From Aphrocallistes beatrix (taxonomy: Eukaryota; Porifera; Hexactinellida; Sceptrulophora; Aphrocallistidae): a stretch of 64,000 nucleotides of DNA. The stretch's first letter is position 1; each line of letters begins with the position of its first letter. The stretch lies in the NCBI GenBank assembly GCA_963281255.1, contig OY725504.1, positions 1,550,001 to 1,614,000 on the forward strand, read 5' to 3'. Positions 21,670-30,075 of this stretch are shown piece after piece. A program made the position numbers and the translations under genes. The notes beneath the pieces were generated by a model. The model did not search any database. It was not told where the DNA came from and saw only the letters and a list, made by a program, of their open reading frames with translations.

Positions 21670-21886
21670 ATACTGAATTCGTACTCAGCACTAAATTTCC
21701 AGCAATTTGGTATATATATTGACCATATTTGGAAATATTTTTGGTTGCCTTTTCCTAGCAACGGTCAGGAATGTTAAAAAATTCCTGGCCGTTGCTAGGC
21801 ACGGTCAAACAAAAATGTTTCCAAATATGGTCAATATATATATTAAATTGCTGGAAATCTAGTGCTGAGCATGAATTCAGCATTAA
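21670..21886. repeat. Long internal hairpin of family C
   Basis: The arms of about 95 bases run from GAATTCGTACTCAGCACTAA to TAGTGCTGAGCATGAATTC. The centre is CCTAGCAACGGTCAGGAATG facing CATTCCTGGCCGTTGCTAGG-like sequence. Each arm carries CCATATTTGG or its inverse. Equivalent hairpins lie at 41990-42200, 42945-43155 and 50495-50710. Confidence 0.9.
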
Positions 21887-22042
21887 AAAGATGATCTGGT
21901 ACTGTTAAAAGAAGTTATAGCTGTGGGACATTTCGCATTTAAAATGTGTCGTTTTTAGAGCGACACCAGGTGATACAAGTGGCTCAAAGTGGCAAAATAT
22001 TGGGGCTGGAGTTATAAAAATCGGGATTTTTGTTTAGAACCT

Positions 22043-22187
22043 CTTTTGTAATCCCAGGGCTAGATATTAGAAACGTACCACAAGTACTTAGTATAGCAAT
22101 AGATTGAAGTTAGACCGTAGTTAACCTTAGTGTAGTATCTAGTATACTTATTTGTATTTGTCTACGTTATTTATTAAGCTCATAACA
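22043..22187 (+). repeat. 5' LTR
   Basis: It begins (T)TTTGTAATCCCAGGGCT and ends AAGCTCATAACA. It matches the 3' LTR except for a few bases: a short indel in GTATCTAGTATACTT and a changed second base at the start. The usual TG...CA ends are seen in the 3' copy. Confidence 0.92.
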
Positions 22188-22210
22188 TAAATACAAATAG
22201 TATCAGATCC

Positions 22211-25200
22211 ATGGCGACCCCAATATCGATTGGAGTGCCACCACTACGCGAGAACCAGACGATAAAGTCATGGCGCCCCTTGTTCCAAGCAGCGGTATCG
22301 ACGTTATTACAAGGCGAAGGAGGACAGAAAACCGCAATCAGACTTTTGCCAGCGTTCGTAAATCGGGGGACATTGGAGTGTACGATCGCCCTCAAGGCCT
22401 TAGAGAAAGACACGCTAGATGGTGCATTCGAGTACCTTATCGAGCACTTGGACCCTGAGACAGATGAACACGCAGCGGCAGAGCGATTTCGTGAAATGAC
22501 ATGGCCACCAGGAGAAGCCATCACAAACTTCGCCGCCAGGTACATGGAAGAAGGAAAGGCAGCACAGCTCCGGCCTAAGCAGATATGCCGTTTTTTGGCC
22601 ACCCAGTTACCACAGGAAGCGAGGCCTAAACTACGGGAATGGCTCGGACAGCAGACAGAAGAGTTGACAGAGGACGGGGCGCTGAAGATGGCAACCGAGA
22701 TACGTAAAGTGCTGCTAAGCAAAGGTATCCCCCTCGATAGGGGCTATAGAGGGGTCACACAAGAGAAAGTATTCCACGCAGAGGAGAGGCCCTACAAAGA
22801 ATGCAGCGCGACTCAGGGCAGTGAGGAGGAGCGCGAGGAAGAAGTGGTGTATGCTACGCGTACCAGAGGCGCGAGAGCCGGCAAGGATACCAAACCAAGG
22901 GCCCCTGAGCTTAAGTGTTTTGGATGCGGGGGACTCGGGCATTTCATTCGCAACTGCCCTAATCGTAGAAAATGCACGAACTGTGGCCGTGTGGGACATC
23001 GGGCGACGGAGTGTCGAAGTAAAAGGAAGCACTACTACGCCGATGCAACTTCGCGCGAGGCAGGAGGCGGAGTATACCAAGTGTCGGGGAGCGACGAGGC
23101 AGTCACCCTCAAAGTGCTGATGGAGAGACGGAAGGTAGCGGCAATACTAGACACAGGGGCCTCCCCGTGTGTAATTGACAAGGCAACAGCAGAAGCACTG
23201 GGACTAAACAGAGAAATTGTGCGAGGGCGTAGTAGAGTCTACGGACTGTGCAGCAACCCAGTCGAGGTGTTAGGACACGCAATGGCACGCATCCAGGTTG
23301 GGACCCTGGAACCGATGACACAAAAGGTACACATATTGGACAACGAGGAACCGACGATCCTGCTAGGGCGACAGTTCATGAGGCGTCTAGGACCGATATC
23401 TTTCGATTTCCTACGCGGGAAAATTATGGTCGGAGGGGTATGGCAGCCATACGATGCTTCAGTACAGGGAGAAACCCCTTTGGCACGAGCCCAGGTAGTC
23501 AAGCAAGACGAGAAATTGGAAACAGATCTGAAGGGAACCAGGCCAATTGTGAATCCAGAACTACCCGACCACCAATATGGGACACTCGCCAGGCTGACGG
23601 ATCAGTTCGATACGGCATTTACCAAGAATCCGAAGAGGCCGTCACGCACCACGCTCCCTGCGCAACACGCCATTATCACTGAAGACGCACTACCACAGAG
23701 AAGTCGCCCGCGGAGGGTGCCGCCAAAATGGGAGGATGAGATAAATCGACAGCTCGAGGAAATGCTAGCAAGTGAACCCCCGATAGTTAGACCTAGTTCC
23801 TCACCTTGGGCGTCTGACGTCGTGCTGGTGAAAAAGAAAGATGGAAACCTCCGGTTCGCTGTGGACTACCGCCGCCTTAACGCTGTCACCAAGCGCGATG
23901 AGTACAGCTTGCCCAACCCGAACAGTATCTTCGATAAGCTTCAAAGGAGCACGATTTTCTCGAAACTAGACGTAGCCTCAGCCTACTGGACTATCCCTAT
24001 CCGGCGACAGGACACAGAGAAGACGGCGTTTCACACACCTCGCGGCCTCTTCGAAATGCTGATGATGCCGTTTGGCCTCTGTAACAGTCAGGCGACCTTC
24101 CAGAGGTTAATGGACCAGGCTCTCAGCAAGCTTAGCAACGTCGAAAGTTACGTGGACGATATCTTAGTGTATTCGCGGAGCTTTGACGAGTATGTACTAC
24201 ATCTGACGCGAGTGCTCGAGCGCCTGGAGGAGGCGGGGTTGAGGCTAAGGAGAGACAAGTGTCAGTTAGGGTATGGGTCCATGGAGTTTCTAGGTCACTG
24301 GGTATCGCAGACAGGAAGGGGCCCTTTGAGGAGCTATCTAGACCGGATGCAAGAGTTCAGGAGGCCACAATCTGTTGCAGAGCTCCAGCGATTCCTCGGC
24401 ACTGTAAACTATTACCGATGCTACATCAAAGACATTTCGCAAATCGCCGAGCCGCTGTATGCACTGACGCGAAAAGGATCACAGTGGGTGTGGAACGAAA
24501 GGTGCGAGGAAGCATTTCAGTACCTGCGGAGAACTCTGGTAAGAGAGCCAATCATTCTGGCCTTTCCAAACTGGGACGAGCCATTCCACATTGAAACCGA
24601 TGCCTGCGGACTTGGAGTGGGAGCGGTATTGGGGCAGATAGACAGAACCACAGGGAAGGTTAGACCGATTTATTACTATTCCGCCTCACTGAGCCCTAGC
24701 CAGAGGAATTATTCGGCGGGACAGCTCGAGACGTGGGCTATAAGAGCAGCTACCAGGAAATGGAGCGTGTATCTGAATGGGGCCGAAAAGGTAGTAATAC
24801 ACACAGACCACTCGCCGTTGAAGTGGCTACAGTCCCAGAAGGACCCTAAGCCAACCGTAGCCAGATGGTTAATGGAACTACAGGAGCTGAATCTAGAGAT
24901 TACCGTCAGGGCGGGTAGTGACAATGCCGCAGCCGACTACTTTAGTCGCAACCCAATTGCAGAATACGATGAGGAAACTAACTCAGAAGAGAACTTCGAG
25001 GAGCGAATTTTTCTAACGGGGTGCACCCACACCTTAGCGGAGCAAGTAGTAGAAGGACAATTGGACGATCTGGCGATTAGAGGGGCAATTAGACAACTCG
25101 AAGAAAAGGGACAGGTGGCCGTAGGCAAGTTTAGAAGGGTGAGCAAATACCTGCGAGTGGTCAACGGAAGACTCCTGTTCAATGGGAGAATTGTGGTGTC

Positions 25201-26353
25201 CAGGTCGCGGAACGAAGATGTGATGAGGGCCGTCCACGCACAGCACCATTTCGGAGTAGCGGGCACACACTCCCTGAGGAAGAGCTTCTTCTGGGTACGA
25301 ATGAGGCGAGATGTGGAAAGGTTCTGCCGAAATTGCTTGACGTGTCATAGGTCTAAGCCAACAAACGAAGGCAAGGAGCCCATTGGAGTGATGCTAGGTA
25401 ACGAAGGGATACCAGGTCATGCGGTGGGTATAGACGTAGGAACTCTGCCATGGTCCGAGGACGGATATCGCTACTTTTTGCTGATGGTGGACTTATTCAC
25501 CCGCTACATAGAGATTCAACCGCTGAAAGACCAATGCGCCAGGACTCTGGTGGAAGCCTTCGAGAGGGGGTGGATATACCGCGGATACGGAGTTCCCCAA
25601 ACCATCCTAAGCGATCAGGGAAAGAATGTGGATGGTGAGACTTTCAGAGAATTCTGCAAGATCTTAGGCGTGGAGAAGAAGAGGACTTCACCGTACAGAC
25701 CCCAAGCGGACGGGATGTCGGAGAGAAACATAGGGATGGTGAAGCAGGTGATCCGCTGCCTTCAAGAAGACCGACACCTGGATAAAGGGTCCTGGCCTGG
25801 CCTGCTAGCAGAGGTTTCGTTCCACTGTAACGGGATGCCGAATGGTTCTACACGTATATCACCACACATGTTAACATTCAGCAGGGAACCACAATGCCCT
25901 CTCGAGGCCTGGTGTAGAGAGCTGAAAGTAGGAGAAACAAATACGCACTCTGAGCACCTGGAGGCACTAATACGCAAGCAGGACGAGCTACGAGACATCG
26001 CAAAAGAAAATGCTGATAGGAACCTCCGAAGCGCTAGAGAGAGGCACAATAGAGACAGAGTAGAATCACAAGCAGAAGTTGGTGATTACGTTTTCCTAAA
26101 GAGACAATCGCGCACAGATTCGCTGTCGCTTAAATTCGACGGTCCATTTCTGACACTTGCCAGGAGGGCAGGAAACGTAAAGCTTAGACTACCCCGCAGG
26201 GACAAATGGGTACACTTGGACAATTGCAAGTTATACAGAGGAGATATGCCCCCGCTAACCCTGCAGCAACCCCTAGTCCCTAAGGATGACGGACTCGGGA
26301 GAGCAGAAGGGAGTGAAGACGACAGCCCACCAAGCAGTACTGGAGAGTTCTGA
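22211..26353 (+). CDS. Gag-Pol polyprotein of a Ty3/gypsy element
   Basis: 1380 codons in one frame, starting at ATG in CAGATCCATGGCG just inside the 5' LTR. Domains in order: Gag (1-230); two CCHC zinc knuckles (236-268); aspartic protease with LDTGAS (313-318); reverse transcriptase (about 500-690) with FAVDYRRLN, MPFGLCN and the YVDD active site (647-650); RNase H (about 790-915) with ETDACG and HTDHSP; integrase HHCC finger (about 1009-1045) and D1075, D1135, E1171 with the 35-residue D-E spacing; then a basic tail. All key catalytic residues are present. The stop at 26353 cuts before a typical gypsy integrase tail (RRYPERERKP) that continues in the next frame to 26441, so the last residues may be lost by a small frameshift. 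Confidence 0.96.
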   Translation: MATPISIGVPPLRENQTIKSWRPLFQAAVSTLLQGEGGQKTAIRLLPAFVNRGTLECTIALKALEKDTLDGAFEYLIEHLDPETDEHAAAERFREMTWPPGEAITNFAARYMEEGKAAQLRPKQICRFLATQLPQEARPKLREWLGQQTEELTEDGALKMATEIRKVLLSKGIPLDRGYRGVTQEKVFHAEERPYKECSATQGSEEEREEEVVYATRTRGARAGKDTKPRAPELKCFGCGGLGHFIRNCPNRRKCTNCGRVGHRATECRSKRKHYYADATSREAGGGVYQVSGSDEAVTLKVLMERRKVAAILDTGASPCVIDKATAEALGLNREIVRGRSRVYGLCSNPVEVLGHAMARIQVGTLEPMTQKVHILDNEEPTILLGRQFMRRLGPISFDFLRGKIMVGGVWQPYDASVQGETPLARAQVVKQDEKLETDLKGTRPIVNPELPDHQYGTLARLTDQFDTAFTKNPKRPSRTTLPAQHAIITEDALPQRSRPRRVPPKWEDEINRQLEEMLASEPPIVRPSSSPWASDVVLVKKKDGNLRFAVDYRRLNAVTKRDEYSLPNPNSIFDKLQRSTIFSKLDVASAYWTIPIRRQDTEKTAFHTPRGLFEMLMMPFGLCNSQATFQRLMDQALSKLSNVESYVDDILVYSRSFDEYVLHLTRVLERLEEAGLRLRRDKCQLGYGSMEFLGHWVSQTGRGPLRSYLDRMQEFRRPQSVAELQRFLGTVNYYRCYIKDISQIAEPLYALTRKGSQWVWNERCEEAFQYLRRTLVREPIILAFPNWDEPFHIETDACGLGVGAVLGQIDRTTGKVRPIYYYSASLSPSQRNYSAGQLETWAIRAATRKWSVYLNGAEKVVIHTDHSPLKWLQSQKDPKPTVARWLMELQELNLEITVRAGSDNAAADYFSRNPIAEYDEETNSEENFEERIFLTGCTHTLAEQVVEGQLDDLAIRGAIRQLEEKGQVAVGKFRRVSKYLRVVNGRLLFNGRIVVSRSRNEDVMRAVHAQHHFGVAGTHSLRKSFFWVRMRRDVERFCRNCLTCHRSKPTNEGKEPIGVMLGNEGIPGHAVGIDVGTLPWSEDGYRYFLLMVDLFTRYIEIQPLKDQCARTLVEAFERGWIYRGYGVPQTILSDQGKNVDGETFREFCKILGVEKKRTSPYRPQADGMSERNIGMVKQVIRCLQEDRHLDKGSWPGLLAEVSFHCNGMPNGSTRISPHMLTFSREPQCPLEAWCRELKVGETNTHSEHLEALIRKQDELRDIAKENADRNLRSARERHNRDRVESQAEVGDYVFLKRQSRTDSLSLKFDGPFLTLARRAGNVKLRLPRRDKWVHLDNCKLYRGDMPPLTLQQPLVPKDDGLGRAEGSEDDSPPSSTGEF

Positions 26354-26454
26354 AACAGGTGAACAAGCAGGGAAGGAAGAAAGACGGTACCCAGAGAGGG
26401 AAAGGAAACCTCAGAAATACCTTGCAGACTACAGTAGCTGATGGAGCACGTATT

Positions 26455-26467
26455 TCGAAGGGGGGTG
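26455..26467 (+). promoter_or_regulatory. Polypurine tract
   Basis: CGAAGGGGGGTGA lies directly before the 3' LTR (TGTTGTAATCCC at 26469). Position and composition fit the plus-strand primer of LTR retrotransposons. Confidence 0.75.
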
Positions 26468-26468
26468 A

Positions 26469-26609
26469 TGTTGTAATCCCAGGGCTAGATATTAGAAACG
26501 TACCACAAGTACTTAGTATAGCAATAGATTGAAGTTAGACCGTAGTTAACCTTAGTGTAGTATCGATACTTATTTGTATTTGTCTACGTTATTTATTAAG
26601 CTCATAACA
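26469..26609 (+). repeat. 3' LTR
   Basis: TGTTGTAATCCC ... CTCATAACA with TG and CA ends, near-identical to the 5' LTR. It is followed by CCTCTATACGG, the continuation of family C. Confidence 0.93.
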
Positions 26610-26697
26610 CCTCTATACGGATCTAAAAATGATAAAAAAGCAATTTGGGCACATTTTTAATAAAAAACAAGTTTCGTATGAAAAACACCAACCTTAA

Positions 26698-27470
26698 CCT
26701 CCTTAGCATTTTTTTACATTTCATTTTTGAAAAGGCAAATCCTACCTTGTTGTGGAAAAGAAATGTATGTAAAGCAAAGGTGATCAGAGATATTCGGATA
26801 TCCTTCGGCCAGAGGTAACCGATTTATAATTTAATAATTGTATATCAATGTATTTGAAATTCTTTTACTTTTTTCTTGATTCATTAGATCATCTGACAAA
26901 ACGCGATTTTTACGCAACATATCTGTGACGATGACTACCTCGATAAACCTTCTAACAGCTGAATACGTAATCTCAACACTCACGATATCCAGATACGATG
27001 TTATATACGTATAATACCTTCCATGATTTGAATAAATTGAATGTTGTTTTGTCATTATCTTTATTATTTTGATAACACCCAAAACAGCTATTTTAAGGCA
27101 TTGACGCAATACAGAATCTGAAAAGAAGAATTTGAACATTTCCATTATTTATGTAGTATAAACTATCTGATTCCCTAAAGAATTCTTTGTCATGATCTAT
27201 CGTAGAATTAATTATTTCTCAATAATTTGTTAAAGATTTTATTAAATTAAGGGGTCTTCAATATTGTAAATATGAATCCCTATGTTGGATTAAACACTAT
27301 CATTAACTGATCAGTGACTAATTCAGAGAAACTGTTGCTTTAATTTTGAGGATAAGTATAAGATAAAGGTCAGAAACAAGTCCGATGCTCACCAAACAAA
27401 TAAAAGGTTAAAACATTTAACTAGAAGGAAATTTTCCGAATTTTATGATCTGATATGAATAAGGGTTGGA
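26698..27470. other. Mostly unassigned; one unrecognised minus-strand frame
   Basis: A 104-codon frame at 26831-27145 (minus; contains HGRYYTYITSYLDIVSVEI and RFIEVVIVTDMLRKNRVLSD) has some protein-like character. It has no recognised domain and no supporting start or splice context. Nothing else was recognised. Confidence 0.25.
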
Positions 27471-27473
27471 AGT

Positions 27474-27622
27474 AGGGTTTTTTTAAGGATTTGCTCAGAG
27501 GCCCCTGCAAAAGATTAGTGGCCCCTTACCTGGAATACTACATTTTATGATATTCAGTACATTACGAATGTTAAGAAATTAGAGGTCCTTTTGGGCCCTC
27601 TAATTTAGCTTAAAAAAACACT
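27474..27622. mobile_element. Small MITE with a 10-bp target duplication
   Basis: The inverted ends are AGGGTTTTTTTAAGG and CTTAAAAAAACACT; the inner arms are AGAGGCCCC and GGGCCCTCT. They are flanked by direct repeats GGTTGGAAGT (27464-27473, 27623-27632). A 9-10-bp duplication suggests a Mutator-type element. It is non-coding. Confidence 0.7.
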
Positions 27623-27639
27623 GGTTGGAAGTGTACTAA

Positions 27640-27950
27640 ATTCAAATATATTCGTCAACGATTAACCACAAATCTAAACAAAATATATGTGCCCTAAGTT
27701 TAAGTTCGTTCTACTCGTCAATCAGTTGTTTATCATAGTGCAGTGGGAATAGCTATAATAGATGCCTATGTATGGGGTTAACCTAGTCTTCTATGTTAAC
27801 CTCTATCGTATGCGTATAAACAAGTACTTGGCTAATGGTTAGATCTGTATAAAATATACCTTAAGCTAAGTAAAACTGGATATATAAGTATATATTGCTA
27901 TAGCCTATAACGTCTCTATAGTTTAAGGCAGAACGTGTATTAATACAGAG
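27640..27950. other. Unassigned AT-rich stretch
   Basis: No gene or repeat was recognised. Confidence 0.3.
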
Positions 27951-27954
27951 GTCT

Positions 27955-28250
27955 ATAGGAATTAAATAAAAAAATTAACCTTATATTTTGCCCAAAAAGG
28001 AAGATATCAATTTGAAATTTGAAACATAAGGTGTACCAAATGAGAGTAATAAGTATATAAAAGGAGAAATTGATATCTCGAATAACTTCTGAGATATAAT
28101 TAAAAAGGCGTGACAAGCATCAGTTAAAATTGAAGTGAAAATGCTGAGTCATCATGGATAAAATCGAGCAACAAATATCGTTACATAAGTGTACTAACGT
28201 TTTACACGCTGATATGATTTTTTTCATGTAACTTATATAGTTTTTAAGAT
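27955..28250 (+). repeat. Dispersed repeat I, copy 2
   Basis: This is the inverse counterpart of 10455-10745, with CCTTATATTTTGCCC, ATATCTCGAATAAC and ACTTATATAGTTTTTAAGAT. It directly precedes the LINE remnant. Confidence 0.65.
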
Positions 28251-28255
28251 AAAAG

Positions 28256-29000
28256 GTGTTTCCTGCTAACAAATCTCGATCCCATCACTCTAACTATCGT
28301 CCTCTTAGCAATCTTTCTTTCATTTCTAAAATACCTGAGAGGGCCGCTTCCATCCATCGCGTGGATCATCTTACATTACATCGTCCATTCTCCAGGACGC
28401 AGTCTGCATATCATATATACTACAGTACGGAGACTGAGGTCCTGAAGGTGACAAAAGCATCCTCCTCAGCATTAATCGACAGACTTATCCCTTCTGGTTC
28501 TTTTTGATCTTGTTCAACCACACTGTTGACTGTACCATCTTCCTCAATCGTCTCCAGTCTCATTTCGGCATATGTGACTCTTCTCTGTCTTAGTTTGAAT
28601 CTTACCTCTCTGGTAGGACCTTATTTGTCTCGATAAAGGGGTCTAATTCTTCCAATTCCCGGTCCAATACGTTGAGTTCCTTAGGATTCTTGTCTTACTC
28701 TGCTTCTCTTTAGCCTCTATACCAGTCGTCTTTTCGACCTTATTAAGCCCACCGCCCGACATGCACTGCTCCGCCGACAATACTCATGTCTATCTTTCGT
28801 TTATACCCGATTTAATCTATTTTGAAGATTCTGCCTTCTACGCCATCCAATCTTGAATCTCTGCGATCCGTTCCCACCCGCTCACAAACAAGTTGCTTAT
28901 CAATGACACCAAGACGAGTTCCTTATAATATGGACTTTTCCCTCCCGTCGTCCAGAACTGGGCGCGCACTTCCCTTATTTGAATTCGCACCGCTCCAGGT
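28256..29000 (+). pseudogene. LINE reverse transcriptase remnant (CR1/Jockey-like)
   Basis: The first frame has NYRPLSNLSFISKIPERAAS and FSRTQSAYHIYYSTETEVLK. These are the blocks before the first catalytic Asp in non-LTR reverse transcriptases. Further blocks in other frames include FESYLSGRTLFVSIKG and CSADNTHVYLSF; the latter is a degraded active-site ADDTQLY. At least three frameshifts and several stops separate them. No poly(A) tail or repeat end was found. It is an inactive fragment. Confidence 0.7.
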
Positions 29001-29590
29001 TCATTTTTTGAAATCCAGAAACATCATGATTTCAAAGTTCCAAAACAATGGCAAGGAAGTATTCCTTAATATATACAAGTTTAACCAACCATTTTAGTTG
29101 AGTTTAGCTAAGGTGACTACCCCACAGGCTCAATATATATGCCTCAATAATGAAAATGTATTATACTTTTACTCTCTTAACATAATTGGGTCAGTTCTTA
29201 AAACTTGAGATCTAGTAAGATAAAACATTTTGTCAAGTCACACGTCAGGAAATTGAGTATAATTCAACGATGTTCAAAGTTGGCTCCAAATACACTAATG
29301 CAATACAAATTTCAGGCTTTTAAAATATAAATGAATCTACTATATTATATTTACATCATAAAAGAGACTAAACCACATTGCAATCTTGCATAATCACAAG
29401 CACAGTCTGTTGATAAATTAGACTCAAGGTGTTAAAAATGGATTAACTTGAAAACATTGAGAGATAGAGATCAGGTCACTTGATGCGAAATGTTTTTAGG
29501 CATCACAACACCTTTCTATATAAATATCTTCATGATCAAGTAATGATGACTCATCAATGGTTGCATCATGTATTAAAAAAATATCAAAAA
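29001..29590. other. Unassigned AT-rich stretch
   Basis: No gene or repeat was recognised. Short frames such as 29480-29662 run into the adjacent hairpin and are not supported. Confidence 0.3.
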
Positions 29591-29594
29591 TATA

Positions 29595-29765
29595 CTCCAG
29601 TTTGCCTCCACCTTGATCAAGTAGTCGCCATCCAGACGTCCAACAAAGTGAATATAGTCTGACACAGGCATTGCTCAAACAAGTCCCACTGTGCTAGACG
29701 ATACTCACTTTATGGGATGTCTGGATGGCGACTGCATGATAAAGGTGGAGGCAAACTGGGGCATT
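29595..29765. repeat. Strong hairpin with 65-base arms
   Basis: CCAGTTTGCCTCCACCTTGA and AGTCGCCATCCAGACGTCC on the left pair with GGATGTCTGGATGGCGACT and AAAGGTGGAGGCAAACTGGG on the right. The loop is about 45 bases. It may be a foldback MITE or a hairpin RNA source. No target duplication was resolved. Confidence 0.75.
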
Positions 29766-30075
29766 TTGATTTAAAGCAATTAAAATATACCCTTCCTCTA
29801 ATATTAAATATTACGGATGGACACATGGATATAATCAACACTCATTAGAGTAGTGTGCTTCGTAGACAATTATATTGTTTTATACATCTAATATTGTAAC
29901 ATAGCTAGTACAACTAATCAACAATTAATATCTATAATCTAGATGGTCCAGGCGTAGTAACAGAATCATAGGGATTAATTAGATAAATATTTATATTAAA
30001 ATGAAAAGTAATCCAATTGCGATTTACTATTAATCGATAAGTAGATAAACTTCCCAATAGAGAGTATTTTAACTA

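Larger units (their letters stand above)
22043..26609 (+). mobile_element. Ty3/gypsy LTR retrotransposon, complete
   Basis: The element is about 4.57 kb with LTRs of about 141-145 bp at both ends, one long Gag-Pol frame and a polypurine tract. It interrupts family C sequence (left flank GTTTAGAACCTC, right flank CCTCTATACGG), giving a 4-bp CCTC duplication or 5-bp CCTCT depending on the exact LTR start. The interior is clearly GC-richer than the surrounding DNA. No envelope-like frame is present. Near-identical LTRs and an intact frame indicate recent insertion. Confidence 0.95.
18911..26693 (+). mobile_element. Family C element (C1) split by two younger insertions
   Basis: C sequence occupies 18911-19218, 21325-22042 and 26610-26693, ending ACACCAACC followed by TTAA (26694-26697). 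The pieces join in the same order as the complete copy at 49897-50949. The first gap is the coding element K, the second the gypsy retrotransposon. The left end is truncated. Confidence 0.85.

Noticed and set aside
22180-26049. Several minus-strand and alternate-frame ORFs over the gypsy element
   Set aside because: They lie entirely within the Gag-Pol coding region in other frames and show no domains; they are a by-product of its GC-rich codon use.
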